DNA of 64,000 nt from Owenia fusiformis (GCA_903813345.2 CAIIXF020000005.1:11781375-11845374); one strand, 5' to 3'. Numbered from the stretch's first letter, positions 1 to 9,444 are shown. Translations and numbers: made by a program. Notes: generated from the sequence alone by a model not told the origin.

Positions 1-317
1 TAGAATTACCTCTGTTATAAAGAGTACAGGAATAAAAGTAGTTTATGAAGGCCTCTGGGGTCTGATGATGACTATAATAACTCTATAAGTAGAACAACTC
101 TTAAGTGACCGCTAAACACTGTCCACAAAAAAGTCATCACTTGTGGTGAAATTCCCTTCTCATGTTTACAACCAGAGATGTACGGAAGGACAGTTCCAAC
201 AATTATGTTTGTTAGCATTGTTAACATTTTAATTGGTTGAAATTTCAAAATTGCTGCCAATTGAATTTGGTTGAAAAGGTTACTTCAACTGTAATAACAT
301 TCATTAATATATTTTAC
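1..317 (-). other. IRAK4: Intron of the IRAK4-like gene downstream of its sixth coding exon (partial)
   Basis: The donor of exon 6 (GTAAAA on the minus strand) is at 317-312, so bases 1-317 are intron and the remaining kinase exons lie outside the window. Around 101-160 there is a degraded minus-strand copy of the GTCACCAC-type MITE family (intact copies at 23098-23270 and 63016-63180). I see no exon here. Confidence 0.65.
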
Positions 318-417
318 CTGAGCAATATTTCCAATTCTGTTTTATAAAGTTTCTCTACTGCAGCTTTGTCTTCTGTCAATCTCTTCACAGCCAAATCTTC
401 CAAACCCTCCCTCCGGC
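318..417 (-). CDS. IRAK4: IRAK4-like kinase, coding exon 6 (kinase N-lobe, catalytic lysine)
   Basis: This 100-nt exon runs from an acceptor (TTGTATTGAAG|G) at 418 to a donor (CTCAG|GTAAAA) at 317. It enters in phase 1 and completes the Gly codon split by exon 5. It encodes GRREGLEDLAVKRLTEDKAA and onward, residues 300-332 of the model. LAVKRL is the beta-3 strand with the ATP-anchoring lysine (about K311). The following EKLYKTELEILL fits the alpha-C helix, with a candidate salt-bridge glutamate. This is the position expected in IRAK4/Pelle kinases. The HRD and DFG motifs and the activation loop are not in the window. The exon leaves in phase 2. Confidence 0.85.
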
Positions 418-1174
418 CTTCAATACAAAACAACATGAAATCAATTTAATACATTATTACGTCCTGGCTAGAATTCCAGTTTTTCAATAACCCAGATGCG
501 GGTAGAAATAATCTTGATTTACGTCATTAAAAATTCAAAATTCAGTCAAAGTGATGTCATATTTGAAATCTGCATGTAAAAGTACATCTAAAAATATGGT
601 TTCGAAAATTGTTTATCAACTTTGAAAATTTAATTTTTTTTGAAAATGTGAATTCTTGTTCGGGTTGATTCCCCATAGACCCCATGATACAAAATCACAA
701 AAAGTGAAATATCTTTTCTTGTATTGGATAGATAACATTTTCTCTTACTGGACATATTTCAGTTTGCATAACTATTAGATACATAAGGGTTATATGAAAA
801 TTGAATCATTAAAACAGATGTGATTTAAGTTTAAGGGAACTTTCTCCTATACCCGCCATGCTATCTGACCCGAACGAGCCACCTGGTGGTGAATCTTGTA
901 ACTACCTACTCGCATCTGCGTTATTGGTTAATGTAATACCATGTAAATAGCCTTGCCTAGATCAGTATCTTTTTTTTACTTTTACTTCGCCACCTTTCAC
1001 ATACCGCATTGACACATGCGTTACCAACACCACGCTATTGTCAGCCAATCTTGACTAATAGCCCAAAGCTTTGTATAAATGCTTTGCTATTAGCCAATCA
1101 GAGACAATCTTATAGCATTAGCTCATTATTTATGCTTTGGCGAAAACACTTTACCCTGCACACAGTTATAAACT

Positions 1175-1315
1175 ACAGTTTAGTAGTTTAGTAGCCCTCC
1201 CCCACTTCCTATGCCTGTGACAGTCCGGGTCATAAATCATTTCAAACCTACCACACCGATCTTTTCTCAACCAAACAGTGAGCTGGAAGGAACACATGCT
1301 AAATGCATGCTCATT
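1175..1315 (+). repeat. Interspersed repeat, shared with 39868-39992
   Basis: The stretch runs from 'cagtttagtag' through a C-rich 'gccctcccccac' and 'cctgtgacag' to 'gctggaaggaac'. It has clear counterparts in the same order at 39868-39992. Both copies are diverged, and no ends, TSD or coding capacity are recognised, so the class is unknown. The CCAAT-containing sequence just upstream (1030-1150) may belong to the same element. Confidence 0.5.
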
Positions 1316-1348
1316 AACTATGCAATGTCATCAGAGAAAATGACCATA

Positions 1349-2435
1349 CGAGGGGTGATCAATAAGTAATGGACGCTTTTTTACACAGATGATTTTTATA
1401 GACCAATCCCTTCGATTTTCTTACCAGTGATACATCATTCAATTATCTATCAACTCTGAAGATTTGAAAACAAAACATGTAATATATTTTGATATATCTT
1501 TATTTCCGTGAAGGAGGTATAGGTACCCCGGGACCGACATTTACGTAAACATTCTGAAGCAATTTTAGCTTGTTTAACATCCAATGCAGTTGAATGCAGG
1601 CTGAACAAAACAAACCATTACAGTCATGAATTACCCCAATTTGTTATGTCATAGTTGATTTTGAATATTTTATCAGCACTATGTGGTATAATGCCACATT
1701 GATTCCACAGGGCCCTCTGCATAGGTTCCATCAATTGCTACATGACTGTACACAATTCCTCATCATCTTAACTCAATATTGTGAGACAAGGCTGAATCCA
1801 TTCTCTGACATGGTAGCAAGATGCAGTTACACGGGTTGTTTTATTTCATCAATGTCAATAAACCTGCGTCCCTTCTCTATAGAAATAAGAAGTACAGGAA
1901 TAAATAGGTCACATGTGGGCAGATCTGGACAATATGGTGCATTGGCCATGGGCTCAATTTTGAGGTCCAGGGATATTGTTTTCTGAACATTTTGAGATCT
2001 GTGGGCAGGTGCATTGTCAATATGGAGTAGGGTGTTCCCTTCTCTCACCAACCCCTTCTTCCACAATGCTTTCTCAAATTGACCCGCAAAACCCTTCCAT
2101 ACAACACTCTGACATCACAATACTTTTTGTTTATGTGTTACCGGTCAGCAAAATATTTCAAACAACAAACACTTGTTGCTTATAAAAAGTCCAAATCTAA
2201 CTGAAATTTGCCAAACTGGCTGAAAACTGAACATGTGACGTAAATGTCGGTCCCGGGGTACCTGTACCTCCTTCACGGAAATAAGGATATATCAACATGT
2301 ATTATATGTTTTGTCTTCAAATCTTCAGAATTGATAGATAATTGAATGATGCATCACTGGTAGGAAAATCAAAGGTATTGGTCTATAAAAAGTGTCTGTG
2401 TAAAAAAGTGTCCATTACTTATTGATCACCCCTCG
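1349..2435 (-). mobile_element. Mariner-type DNA transposon, internally deleted, with long inverted repeats
   Basis: The 1087-bp element is bounded by TA dinucleotides at 1347-1348 and 2436-2437. It starts CGAGGGGTGATCAATAAGTA and ends in the inverse. The inverted repeats extend about 198 bp (1349-1546 and 2238-2435), including the CpG-rich segment around 'taccccgggaccgac'. That is much longer than the roughly 30-bp repeats of classic mariners. The interior encodes a decayed transposase C-terminal part on the minus strand. The whole lies inside an intron of the IRAK4-like gene. The TA target and transposase motifs place it in the IS630/Tc1/mariner superfamily. The arms have diverged visibly, so it is not recent. 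Confidence 0.88.
1827..2066 (-). pseudogene. Mariner transposase, C-terminal fragment
   Basis: The minus-strand frame contains LLHIDNAPAHRS, then PYCPDLPTCDLF, then KGRRFIDIDEIK. These are the second and third catalytic-aspartate regions and the trailing motif of mariner transposases. Counting the residues between the two candidate Asps gives 35, against the usual 34, so a small indel or a variant lineage is likely. The helix-turn-helix DNA-binding region and the first catalytic Asp are missing. The fragment is about 79 residues, against roughly 345 in the family, so it cannot be active. It lies inside the 1349-2435 element. Confidence 0.85.
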
Positions 2436-3015
2436 TATATAGGAAGCCATAAATATTTCGACGACGAACTCTGAATGACTCAGTGAGATCAGAGATTTAT
2501 TGTAAAGGAAGTCGAAAGAATGGAAAGGGGAAAACACATTTCAAAAACCAAACAAATCTTGCACAATTTATTGTAAAAACAAATATTTTATCAAATGAAT
2601 TTCAATCAGAGTAAGAGTAAGTAAAATGGATGTAGGAGCATCGATTTGATACACAGAGCTGTGAAAATGTCAACAAGAAGTATTGAAATAGATCGCAAGC
2701 ATATGGATATTTGTTATTGTTTATAACTATCACAGCTAATGTTGGCGCATGCACGATGGTTTACAGTGACACATAAGTTATCATAATATCGACGGAGATG
2801 AAATAGATACTACAAGGCAGTATAATTGATTCGAACATGACTGTATTCACGCCTTCTATAAACTGTAAACAAAGTCAATGCTTCAGCTGGGTTATATTCG
2901 AGATCAATAACCCAGTTAATACGTGTAATGTGTGACGTCATAACTGTGGGTCGTAGTAATGGCGGATCATGATGAATAGTCGAAAAAATTTGGTGAATTT
3001 TCATGTTCGAATCGT

Positions 3016-3184
3016 AATATAGACCTCAGAGCAGGGGTAATACCGTCGAATACACCCCTTGGGGCTAGGCACAAAGGCTTTCGAACCCCTCACTCCCTTC
3101 GGTCGTTCGGGGTACAGAAAACGTTTGTGCCTAGCCCTGCAGGGTGTATTCGACGATATAACCCCTGCTTTTCGGTCTATATTT
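3016..3184. mobile_element. Long-palindrome (foldback) MITE
   Basis: Two arms of about 75 bp are inverse copies. The left arm begins 'aatatagacc' and includes 'gtcgaatacacccc' and 'gggctaggcacaaa'. The right arm mirrors it and ends 'ggtctatatt'. The short loop is around 'cactcccttcggtcg'. There is no coding capacity. It has the same architecture as the palindromes at 5335-5475, 20755-20895, 48990-49190 and 59017-59154. Confidence 0.75.
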
Positions 3185-3453
3185 CTTAAATATCAAATAA
3201 ATAAATGACGACTAAGGCAAGGCTTTCGTGTGATCAGAAAAACCAAAATGCATTTCATAGCTAGGCATATTGCCCCATAATCGGGCATCAATAAGCTCCA
3301 TTTACATGTATTTCAAAGAAGATGAGAAATGCCCATAAAGGTCTATAAATGACTATAAAGATACATTTTTATAGTCCTTGTATTTCAAGCCTTCTGGTCC
3401 CCTTTTAATTCCTTTCTGTTATGTTAGCTAAGTTTTTGGTACATGGAGCTTAC

Positions 3454-3582
3454 CTAAATAAACAGATCCAAATCCTCCCCTTCCAATGAGGTTTCCTTTC
3501 TGCTCCAAAGGAAGGTCATTGAAGTCATTTGTCATGATTTGTAGTTTTTCATAAGAAAAGTTTCTCCTAGATCCTGGTACGG
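3454..3582 (-). CDS. IRAK4: IRAK4-like kinase, coding exon 5 (kinase start, glycine loop)
   Basis: This 129-nt exon has acceptor GTTTTCAG|CC at 3583 and donor TTTAG|GTAAGC at 3453, with phase 1 at both ends. It encodes residues 257-299. RRNFSYEKLQIMTNDFNDLP matches the conserved F-S/Y-E/L...T-N-x-F segment just before the IRAK4/Pelle kinase domain. GNLIGRGGFGSVYLG is the glycine-rich ATP-binding loop (GRGGFG at residues 290-295). In IRAK4 the kinase phosphorylates itself and IRAK1 in the Myddosome downstream of Toll-like and IL-1 receptors. The assignment rests on this segment together with the death-domain exons. Confidence 0.93.
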
Positions 3583-3624
3583 CTGAAAACAACAGTGAGT
3601 ATCCTTGATAACACACACCATTTA

Positions 3625-3765
3625 AGGCTTGTAGCCAACTTTTGCCAAGGGGGGTTTAGTCTTTAAAAACATCCAGGGAGGCTCAAAATCTGACACTTTT
3701 GAAGTGCTCAAGATGGTGTAACACTGCTAAATTTGGAAATGATTTTTTGGCCAGGTGAAAGAATT
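3625..3765 (+). repeat. Degraded copy of the CAGGCCCGTAGCC MITE
   Basis: The sequence 'ggcttgtagccaacttttgc', then 'ggggggtttagtc', 'gaagtgctcaagatg' and 'gattttttggcc', follows the same order as the intact element at 54760-54979. It lies in the intron between exons 4 and 5 of the IRAK4-like gene. The right end is lost. Confidence 0.55.
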
Positions 3766-4136
3766 ACGCTTGAACCTATGTGTATACCGGCCGGTGATTA
3801 GGACTCTAGCAAAAAGATTGACTGATGGCCTGCTTGTCATTGCCACATTACTTTTGATATAGATAAGTTGATGAATCACCATTTATTCATAATTGTTAAG
3901 GGTCTAAATCCATTATACAGGGTAACCCCAAATAATGCTGTAAATTGTAAATACAGTGTTTAATGGAGTGATATAATATCAAAGGCTTCAGGTTTGAAGG
4001 AAAAGGCATGTTATGGTCATTTTCATTCAAGGGTTGCATTTTTATTGGAGCACCCTGAAATTAAAAATATAGTCAGGAGATATTTTTAGCATTTAAATTA
4101 AACATTAGCCTTATTCTAATAACAATGATAACTTAC

Positions 4137-4400
4137 TACTTTCATCTTGCTCCACAGGAAAATTGCCACTTGTTTCCATAGCAACCGGAAAATGTGACAG
4201 TTTGCTTTCATGATTTCCCACCATATTGTTATCAGAGCCATCTGGTGGTACTTCATGTAAGAGAGAAAAAGTTGATATACTGCTAGATGAGATGCTGTTG
4301 CTTTGAATTGTGTCAGTACTTGCGGAAGTGGTGGGATGTGATTGTTGCTCTGACTGGGAGCTGTATAGAACTTCCTCTGTGTGTGGTGGAGTCGGAGGAA
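4137..4400 (-). CDS. IRAK4: IRAK4-like kinase, coding exon 4 (Ser/Thr/Gln-rich linker)
   Basis: This 264-nt exon has acceptor ATAATTTCAG|TT at 4401 and donor AAAGTA|GTAAGT at 4136, with phase 1 at both ends. It encodes residues 169-256, beginning VPPTPPHTEEVLYSSQSEQQ. The body is rich in Ser, Thr and Gln, with no recognisable fold. This is linker between the death domain and the kinase. Together with exon 3 it makes about 143 residues, far longer than the roughly 50-residue linker of vertebrate IRAK4. Near its end, FPVEQDES contains PVEQDE (residues 250-255), which fits the TRAF6-binding consensus P-x-E-x-x-(aromatic/acidic). Confidence 0.85.
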
Positions 4401-4516
4401 CTGAAATTATGAAATAAATTCATTAAATCAATCAAATGAATTTGTAATACAGAAAGTATATAGGGGAGTATTCATGGTTTTATACAAATACAAAAGGGTT
4501 TCTCCCAAATACCTAC

Positions 4517-4681
4517 CCATGCTTCTGATGATACTGGAATCTGTTTGCGATGGTTCATTTGATGCTGCTTGATATCGCTCTTGTTGAACTGGTGTTTCAG
4601 CTGGTCCAGGATGGAGCCGTACATGTGGTCCCCCTGATGACCCCCAACTTGGTTGCTCCAGTGATTCCTGATCAAAGGGTT
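4517..4681 (-). CDS. IRAK4: IRAK4-like kinase, coding exon 3 (linker)
   Basis: This 165-nt exon has acceptor ATATTTTACAG|AA at 4682 and donor GCATGG|GTAGGT at 4516, with phase 1 at both ends. It encodes residues 114-168: EPFDQESLEQPSWGSSGGPH, then a Pro-, Gln- and Ser-rich stretch ending DSSIIRSM. I recognise no domain, and low complexity is expected of this inter-domain linker. The frame is fixed by the clean phase match to exons 2 and 4. A longer open frame in another phase (4472-4675) is a shadow of this exon. Confidence 0.8.
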
Positions 4682-4807
4682 CTGTAAAATATATGTAGTA
4701 AGTAATAATAGAGGAATTTTAAATTAAGGGAATCTATTTTGTTATGTGTTGGTCTAGATCATAAACATGGCAGTTGTAAAACATAGTCAAGGCATTAACA
4801 TGCAAAA

Positions 4808-4904
4808 AGTCACCACCTCCCATTTGTTACAGACACTGAACGCCTCCACCATCACAAAAAAGTATATAACAATATGTCAATATGTCAACACTTGTGGTGA
4901 CATT
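4808..4904 (-). repeat. GTCACCAC-family MITE copy
   Basis: It runs from 'gtcaccacctcccatttgtt' and 'acagacac' to 'cttgtggtgacattat', which is the inverse of the copies at 23098-23270 and 63016-63180. It lies in the intron between exons 2 and 3 of the IRAK4-like gene and has no coding capacity. Confidence 0.65.
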
Positions 4905-4997
4905 ATAAAAACCATTGAAAAGTTGTGTAAGACTACTTTGGTCTAAAAAATTTAAACATACCTGGAATTACAATATGATAATAATAATGTATTTTAT

Positions 4998-5475
4998 CCT
5001 ATGCCAAGTAGAGTTTTAGGGAGATAAGTTGGTAAGATATATCCCGTATCCTGATTTTGAGGTTTCCATATCATGAACCACCATATCTCCCACTCCAGGG
5101 CATATCTTCCCGCTTCGAAAAAAAAATGTGAAAAAATAAGAAAAAATATAAAAAAAGAAAAAATGTGAAAAAAATGTGAAAAAAATTAAAAATTGAAAAA
5201 AAGAAAAAAAATAGAAAACAATTTTAAAAAAATTTAAAAAATTGAGAAAAATGTGAAAAAATTGAAAAAATAAAATAATTGAAACAAAATTGAAAGAAAA
5301 TTAGAAAACTCTACTTGGTATAGGATAAAGCAGTTATGTACGGTCGGTTTGGATATTGGGTTCATCCCTCGTGAGATATGCACATCTACCTTCGGTCCCT
5401 ACGGTCCCTCAGGTAGATATGCATATCTCCCTCTGGATAAACCCCTATCCAAAACCTCCCAGAACATAACCCTTA
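4998..5475 (+). mobile_element. Composite repeat with an A-rich core and palindromic arm (inverse copy at 13245-13646)
   Basis: The left end, 'atgccaagtagagttttagg', is inverted at 5307-5327 ('aaaactctacttggtatagg') and encloses an almost pure A/G tract (5108-5310). Beyond it, 5335-5475 is a separate imperfect palindrome centred on 'ccttcggtccctacggtccc'. The same parts recur in the opposite orientation at 13245-13646, so this is a dispersed composite element or two elements that travel together. It lies in an intron of the IRAK4-like gene. Confidence 0.75.
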
Positions 5476-5530
5476 TTTATATACATGTACATGCATCTAT
5501 CATTCTGATAAAAACCTTAAAATTTGATAC

Positions 5531-5691
5531 CTTTTAAGACATCTCTGACAAGCCACTGTACTGCTTGGAAATGCTTTATTTCTAAGAGCCATGACTTGAG
5601 ATTTTTCAGTGTAACATTTACAGTGTTCAGATCTTCTATTATGCATTGAGTTGGGCTTCTCCCAGGTTTGTTACCTTCAAATTCGAACATT
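5531..5691 (-). CDS. IRAK4: IRAK4-like kinase, coding exon 2 (death domain, C-terminal half)
   Basis: This 161-nt exon has acceptor TTTGTTTGCAG|AATG at 5692 and donor TTAAAAG|GTATCA at 5530. It enters in phase 2 (completing a Gly codon) and leaves in phase 1. It encodes residues 60-113, including MFEFEGNKPGRSPTQCIIED, TVNVTLKNLKSWLLEIKHFQ and AVQWLVRDVL. The pattern G-(K/R)-S-P-T...(T/N)-x-T-(V/L)-x-x-L...L-x-x-x-x-(F)-x-x-A matches helices 4-6 of the IRAK4 death domain, which contacts MyD88 in the Myddosome. The open frame extends upstream past the acceptor only into intron sequence. Confidence 0.93.
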
Positions 5692-5736
5692 CTGCAAACA
5701 AATATCAGTTCTATACATAAATAGTAAAAACATGTG

Positions 5737-5880
5737 CAGTAAAACCTGTTAAGTGGAACACCTCTATTGGGAACACTTTTTAAATAGAACACTTCAGAGT
5801 CCAGTTATAATGAATTTCTGTAAATGGAACACTTGCAACTATTTTGAAGTACCACATGTATTCCCATTACACAGGTTTAA
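5737..5880 (+). repeat. CAGTAAAACCTGT-family MITE, truncated
   Basis: It begins 'gcagtaaaacctgttaagtg', continues with 'gaacacctctattgg' and repeated 'gaacact' motifs, and ends 'acacaggttta' instead of the full 'acaggttttactgta'. Better copies are at 22246-22443 and 26571-26762. It starts 45 bp upstream of the exon 2 acceptor, inside intron 1. Confidence 0.6.
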
Positions 5881-6106
5881 GCCTACTTTACTCATGATTA
5901 AATTGATATATAACATATACATATAAAAGGGGGCCAATCAGTTGAATAAGCATATGGTATACTACTTAAGTAGGTATACAGGTTTCCTATGAAACAACAA
6001 TGCTTCTCTGATAAGTCACATTCTGATGAATTACGCTATGGAACCATTGCTTTGGACACTTTTATAAAAGTCTTTAAGATTTGATAAAATTCTTGAAGAT
6101 TCCATC

Positions 6107-7517
6107 GGGTTTGTGTAAAAAACCGGATGACCAGGTAACCGGGTAACTGGGTGACCGGGTACTTAACGTTCCTAGCAGGGTTATGATTTTTTTTTTATAA
6201 CGTTGGATCTGGACGATACATGTACGTTATTTTCGACATCACGTTTTGAGGTTATTTCACATCGTAAGAACTTTTAACGTTAAAATAACGTCGGTAATGA
6301 ACTGATTTAGTGAGAACATATGACGTCTTTGTAACATTTCCTTAACTCACAAATATTTTGTGAGTTTCCACAATGTTGAAATTCAACCATCCATCGATGT
6401 TTTGCTGAATATTTAAATAACGTCAGATCAATACGGTCCATGAACGTCATTATTGACGTCACATTTTGAGGTTATTTCAAATCGAAAAAACGTTTCGACA
6501 ACGTTTAATTTTAACGTTAACAATCCGTCGGAAATGAACCGACTTAGTGAGAACACAAAGTTTTTGACATGTTTTTTTCCACCAACAAATATTTTAATAT
6601 TAAAACCCTGTTTTGACAACGTTGAATTTTAACGTTTGAGTTACGTCACATATGGACCAATGTATTAAAAAATCAAACATTCCTGTTTGTTATGTTTTCC
6701 ACACTAACGAACTTTACGGACACGTTACAACAACGTTCTTCTTATACCATCAATAGATGTCTCATGTTTACGTTGCCTCGATGTGTAAAGAACGAAAATG
6801 TGCAACGTCTTCTAGGAACTTATATGCTACTTATGAGCAACGTGACATGGACGTCACTGTTTGCCGGATCGATTATTTTAAAAAAGTGCTCTGTCTCGTA
6901 TAGGGTAAAAATATCGAACAGCAGTGCACTCGGTAGGCTAAGTCTGTCAAGTCAATTCGCTACTATATATCGGGGAACTTTGAAAGTTGGTAACCCTGCT
7001 AGGAACGTTAGGTACCCGGTCGACCGGGTACCCGGTTACCCGTTTTTTTTAGTGTTGTCGCGATTAATTGATACATCGCGATATACATCGCCAAAGCTGA
7101 TTCTGGCGATGCATCGATGTCTGAAACAAAACATCGATGTTTTTGAAAAAAATTAATTTGCTAAAAATCACCCTTTCTTATCTTATTTTGACGCAAATCG
7201 CTTACCTTTCTCATGTCTTATTTCATTTTCCAATGTTTTCTGATATTCTTTCGCTTTAAAACTGTTTTAGCTATTCGAAATGAACCATTAATCCGTAAAA
7301 AAATTACTTTATTTTCATTTCACCTTTCTAGAAGTTCCCGGATGTACCGGATGTTCGGTATTTTAGTGCATTAGCGTTCGGTATTTCAGTGCACTTTTCT
7401 CGGACTTTTTCTCGATGTACATCGCGATGTGCATCGATGTTTACTACTGAAAATTGCCGATGCATCGATGTACGATTATGGCACATCGCGACAACACTAG
7501 TTTTTTTACCCAAACCC
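6107..7517. mobile_element. TIR element with 9-bp TSD (Mutator-like by structure), interrupted by a hAT MITE
   Basis: Identical 9-bp direct repeats GATTCCATC flank it at 6098-6106 and 7518-7526. The element starts GGGTTTGTGTAAAAAACCGG and ends in the inverse (...CAAACCC). After removal of the nested 450-bp element and its 8-bp TSD it is about 953 bp. Terminal arms hold 'aacgttcctagcagggtta' and its inverse near 7000, and repeated 'accgggt' motifs. The interior has a diverged direct duplication (about 6190-6330 versus 6425-6560) rich in ACGT cores, including TGACGTCA at 6454-6461. It has no transposase. A 9-bp TSD with GGG ends suggests the Mutator superfamily, but that is inference. It lies in intron 1 of the IRAK4-like gene. 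Confidence 0.75.
7050..7499. mobile_element. Non-autonomous hAT-type MITE, nested in the 6107-7517 element
   Basis: The 450-bp element begins TAGTGTTGTCGCGAT and ends ATCGCGACAACACTA. The 8-bp target-site duplications are GTTTTTTT at 7042-7049 and 7500-7507. The end pattern TAGTG and 8-bp TSD fit the hAT superfamily. The interior has repeated 'catcgatgt' and 'catcgcgat' motifs and no transposase frame. Deleting it and one TSD restores the 3' inverted repeat of the surrounding element, so it inserted later. Confidence 0.88.
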
Positions 7518-7618
7518 GATTCCATCACGAGAAAGTTGTTCCAAAAATGTGATACGTACTATATATTGTACATTTGGTGTACTTTTGATTCAAAATCCTA
7601 TAGTCATCTTTTACTTAC

Positions 7619-7797
7619 CCTACATGTTCCATTGTGTATCTTGGAGTATCAGGATCATATGGGCTCCGTACTACACAGACAAACTCTTTCCATTTGTGCC
7701 CAATATCCAACATGCGACAAAGTTTTGAAATATTTTTAAAGTCCAGTTTATTCAGACGCGTTTCAAGCGTGTAGTTTATTGCACCACGCCTCATCAT
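7619..7797 (-). CDS. IRAK4: IRAK4-like kinase, coding exon 1 (start codon, death domain N-terminal half)
   Basis: The frame begins ATGATG at 7797, three codons after an in-frame TAA (7806-7804), which supports this start. It encodes MMRRGAINYTLETRLNKLDF and onward to YTMEHV (59 complete codons), with donor GTAGG|GTAAGT at 7618. The pattern Y-x-L-x-x-R-x-L-x-x-L...L-x-x-x-L-D-x-x-x-x-W-K-x-F-V matches helices 1-3 of the IRAK4 death domain, including the conserved W-K. IRAK4 joins MyD88 through this domain to relay Toll/IL-1 receptor signals in the cytoplasm. The six exons in this window give about 332 codons. Invertebrate Pelle is the nearest alternative, but the GRSPT segment of exon 2 favours IRAK4. 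Confidence 0.92.
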
Positions 7798-8110
7798 TGA
7801 GCTTTACATTAATTTTAAAATTTAGTAATCTTACACATTGATTTTTAGATCTGTATCAGTAGTCTATTAGACCTAACGTTTCAAAATTTTTTGATTTTTG
7901 TTTTCTAGATCTAACACCATAATTTATTTTTGACCCTATTTTCGCAGTTTCCTCCAATAGTCTGTACATTCTGCATGTCCTATGAAGATGGTGCAATGAC
8001 TTATGCTATAAACTTACTATTCAAGCGCTCTGGTGACTAATTAAGTGAGAATTATCCCACAGAAAACAAAACAATTCCGCGAAATTGGAATTTTTACTTC
8101 CGGGTCCTAA
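7798..8110 (-). promoter_or_regulatory. IRAK4: Putative 5' UTR and promoter of the IRAK4-like gene
   Basis: Reading the minus strand, CCCGGAAGT (8104-8096) is a consensus ETS-family site about 300 bp upstream of the ATG, in a locally GC-richer spot (CCGCGAAATT at 8080-8071). TATA-less promoters often carry such a site at the start of transcription. No TATA box is evident. A short 5' UTR, possibly with an intron, would lie between here and 7797. Confidence 0.45.
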
Positions 8111-9440
8111 ATCAGACACAGTCCAAAATAAAGTATGCATTATAATGAATTATTGTTATCTGGGACCCGGGATCATTTTTCAAAAATATACTTTCATCAG
8201 CTACTGCTTTCTTAGTTTATATCGATCAAAAGTATGACAGAAATTTGTAAAATTGAAAACCTAAATTTTATGGACTGTGTTTTAGGTATGATTCAAATGT
8301 TAAGGCAGTTCCGTACGTTCACAAATCTAATGGCAATATCAGGTTATTTTCATGTACACATTATGTTCTCTTTATGCAAGCACATGGTGTTTCAATATTA
8401 CCGTCCCTCGCCAATCATCAATCCTAGATGGCGTGAGTTATACATCATGTGAAACCGTTTTCAATTCTGGACTGGACTGAATAAAGCAACTTTCATTCAA
8501 TTCAGCAGCCTTTACAGTCTGTGCATATCACGTACTGTGGGAAAGGTGGCCATTTGATATATGACATATCATTGCTGATGGTTATGAACCGTGAATTATC
8601 TGCTCTTTTTGTATATTTATATTGAAAATATTGTGACTACACAGTTCACAAATAATGTTCCCTAATGATCAATCGTCATGTCAATATTTGGCCAATGGAA
8701 CCAAAATCCAATAAGCTCTTTTATGAATTGTGATACGTATAGATTATGGTGCACTAGGAGTGACTGTGGATTGGGAATGGTCATATGAAACACCACTGAT
8801 GAAGCATAAGGCTTAGAAGAAACAAGTAGAGTTTTCATTTCATTTATCCCCCTTGTAACTAACTCTAGTTACTCCATGCGTGTATTAAGGCTAGATAATG
8901 ATTATAAAACAAGGAGTCAGAGACGTCTAATTCTCATCCTCTACATTGTCCAGTTTTGCATAAAGAGTGCACTGATGTACCTTGAAAAGAGTGTGGAGAA
9001 TTTTTTTTTGAATTTTTTAAAAATGCGAAAATTCAGTGACATACTTTTACATACACTAAAGAATAATCTCCATACACTTTTCAAAGTACAGCTCTCTTCG
9101 TGAAAAATTGAAAGATGTAGACTACAGTATGCCCTGGACAGTATGTGGGAATGAAAATAACAAGCGACTCCATGCGATGAGGATTGGATAAAAATTCAAA
9201 ATGTACACACTTGCCTTAAAACATATGGACTTAAAGTTCCGTGCTTAAAACCATAGTGAACAGAATCACCTCCCTCCCCTCTCCTTATGATGTATGAAAA
9301 ACTTCCCACAATAACATAGTCTTATAAATGAAGTAAAGATGTCAGTGAGTCATATCGATCGGAGCAGAGTGAATAATCGTTGCCTCTAAAATCGTGAAAT
9401 AATGCGTATCGTTTTTATATAAGTGAAAATGGGAACACTG
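8111..9440. other. Intergenic region between the divergent genes
   Basis: This AT-rich, single-copy-looking sequence lies between the two ETS-bearing promoter candidates. Reading frames are short (at most about 75 codons) and show no family resemblance. I find no transposon ends, apart from a stray 'aaggcagttccgtacgttca' at 8303-8322 that resembles the TTAAGGTAGTT repeat ends seen elsewhere. Confidence 0.5.
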
Positions 9441-9444
9441 AGAA

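Larger units (their letters stand above)
418..3453 (-). other. IRAK4: IRAK4-like intron 5, about 3 kb, filled with repeats
   Basis: This intron separates the glycine-loop exon from the catalytic-lysine exon. It holds a mariner remnant (1349-2435), an older repeat (about 1175-1315) and a long palindromic element (3016-3184). Bases 424-1000 and 2440-3010 show no coding signal that I can support. Confidence 0.7.

Noticed and set aside
4472-4675. 67-codon frame starting MIRNHWSNQVGG
   Set aside because: It is a shadow of IRAK4-like exon 3 in another phase. The phase-1 reading is fixed by the neighbouring exons.
6692-7156. 154-codon plus-strand frame, the longest in the window
   Set aside because: It crosses the end of one transposon and enters the nested hAT element, so it cannot be an ancestral gene. 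It has no domain.
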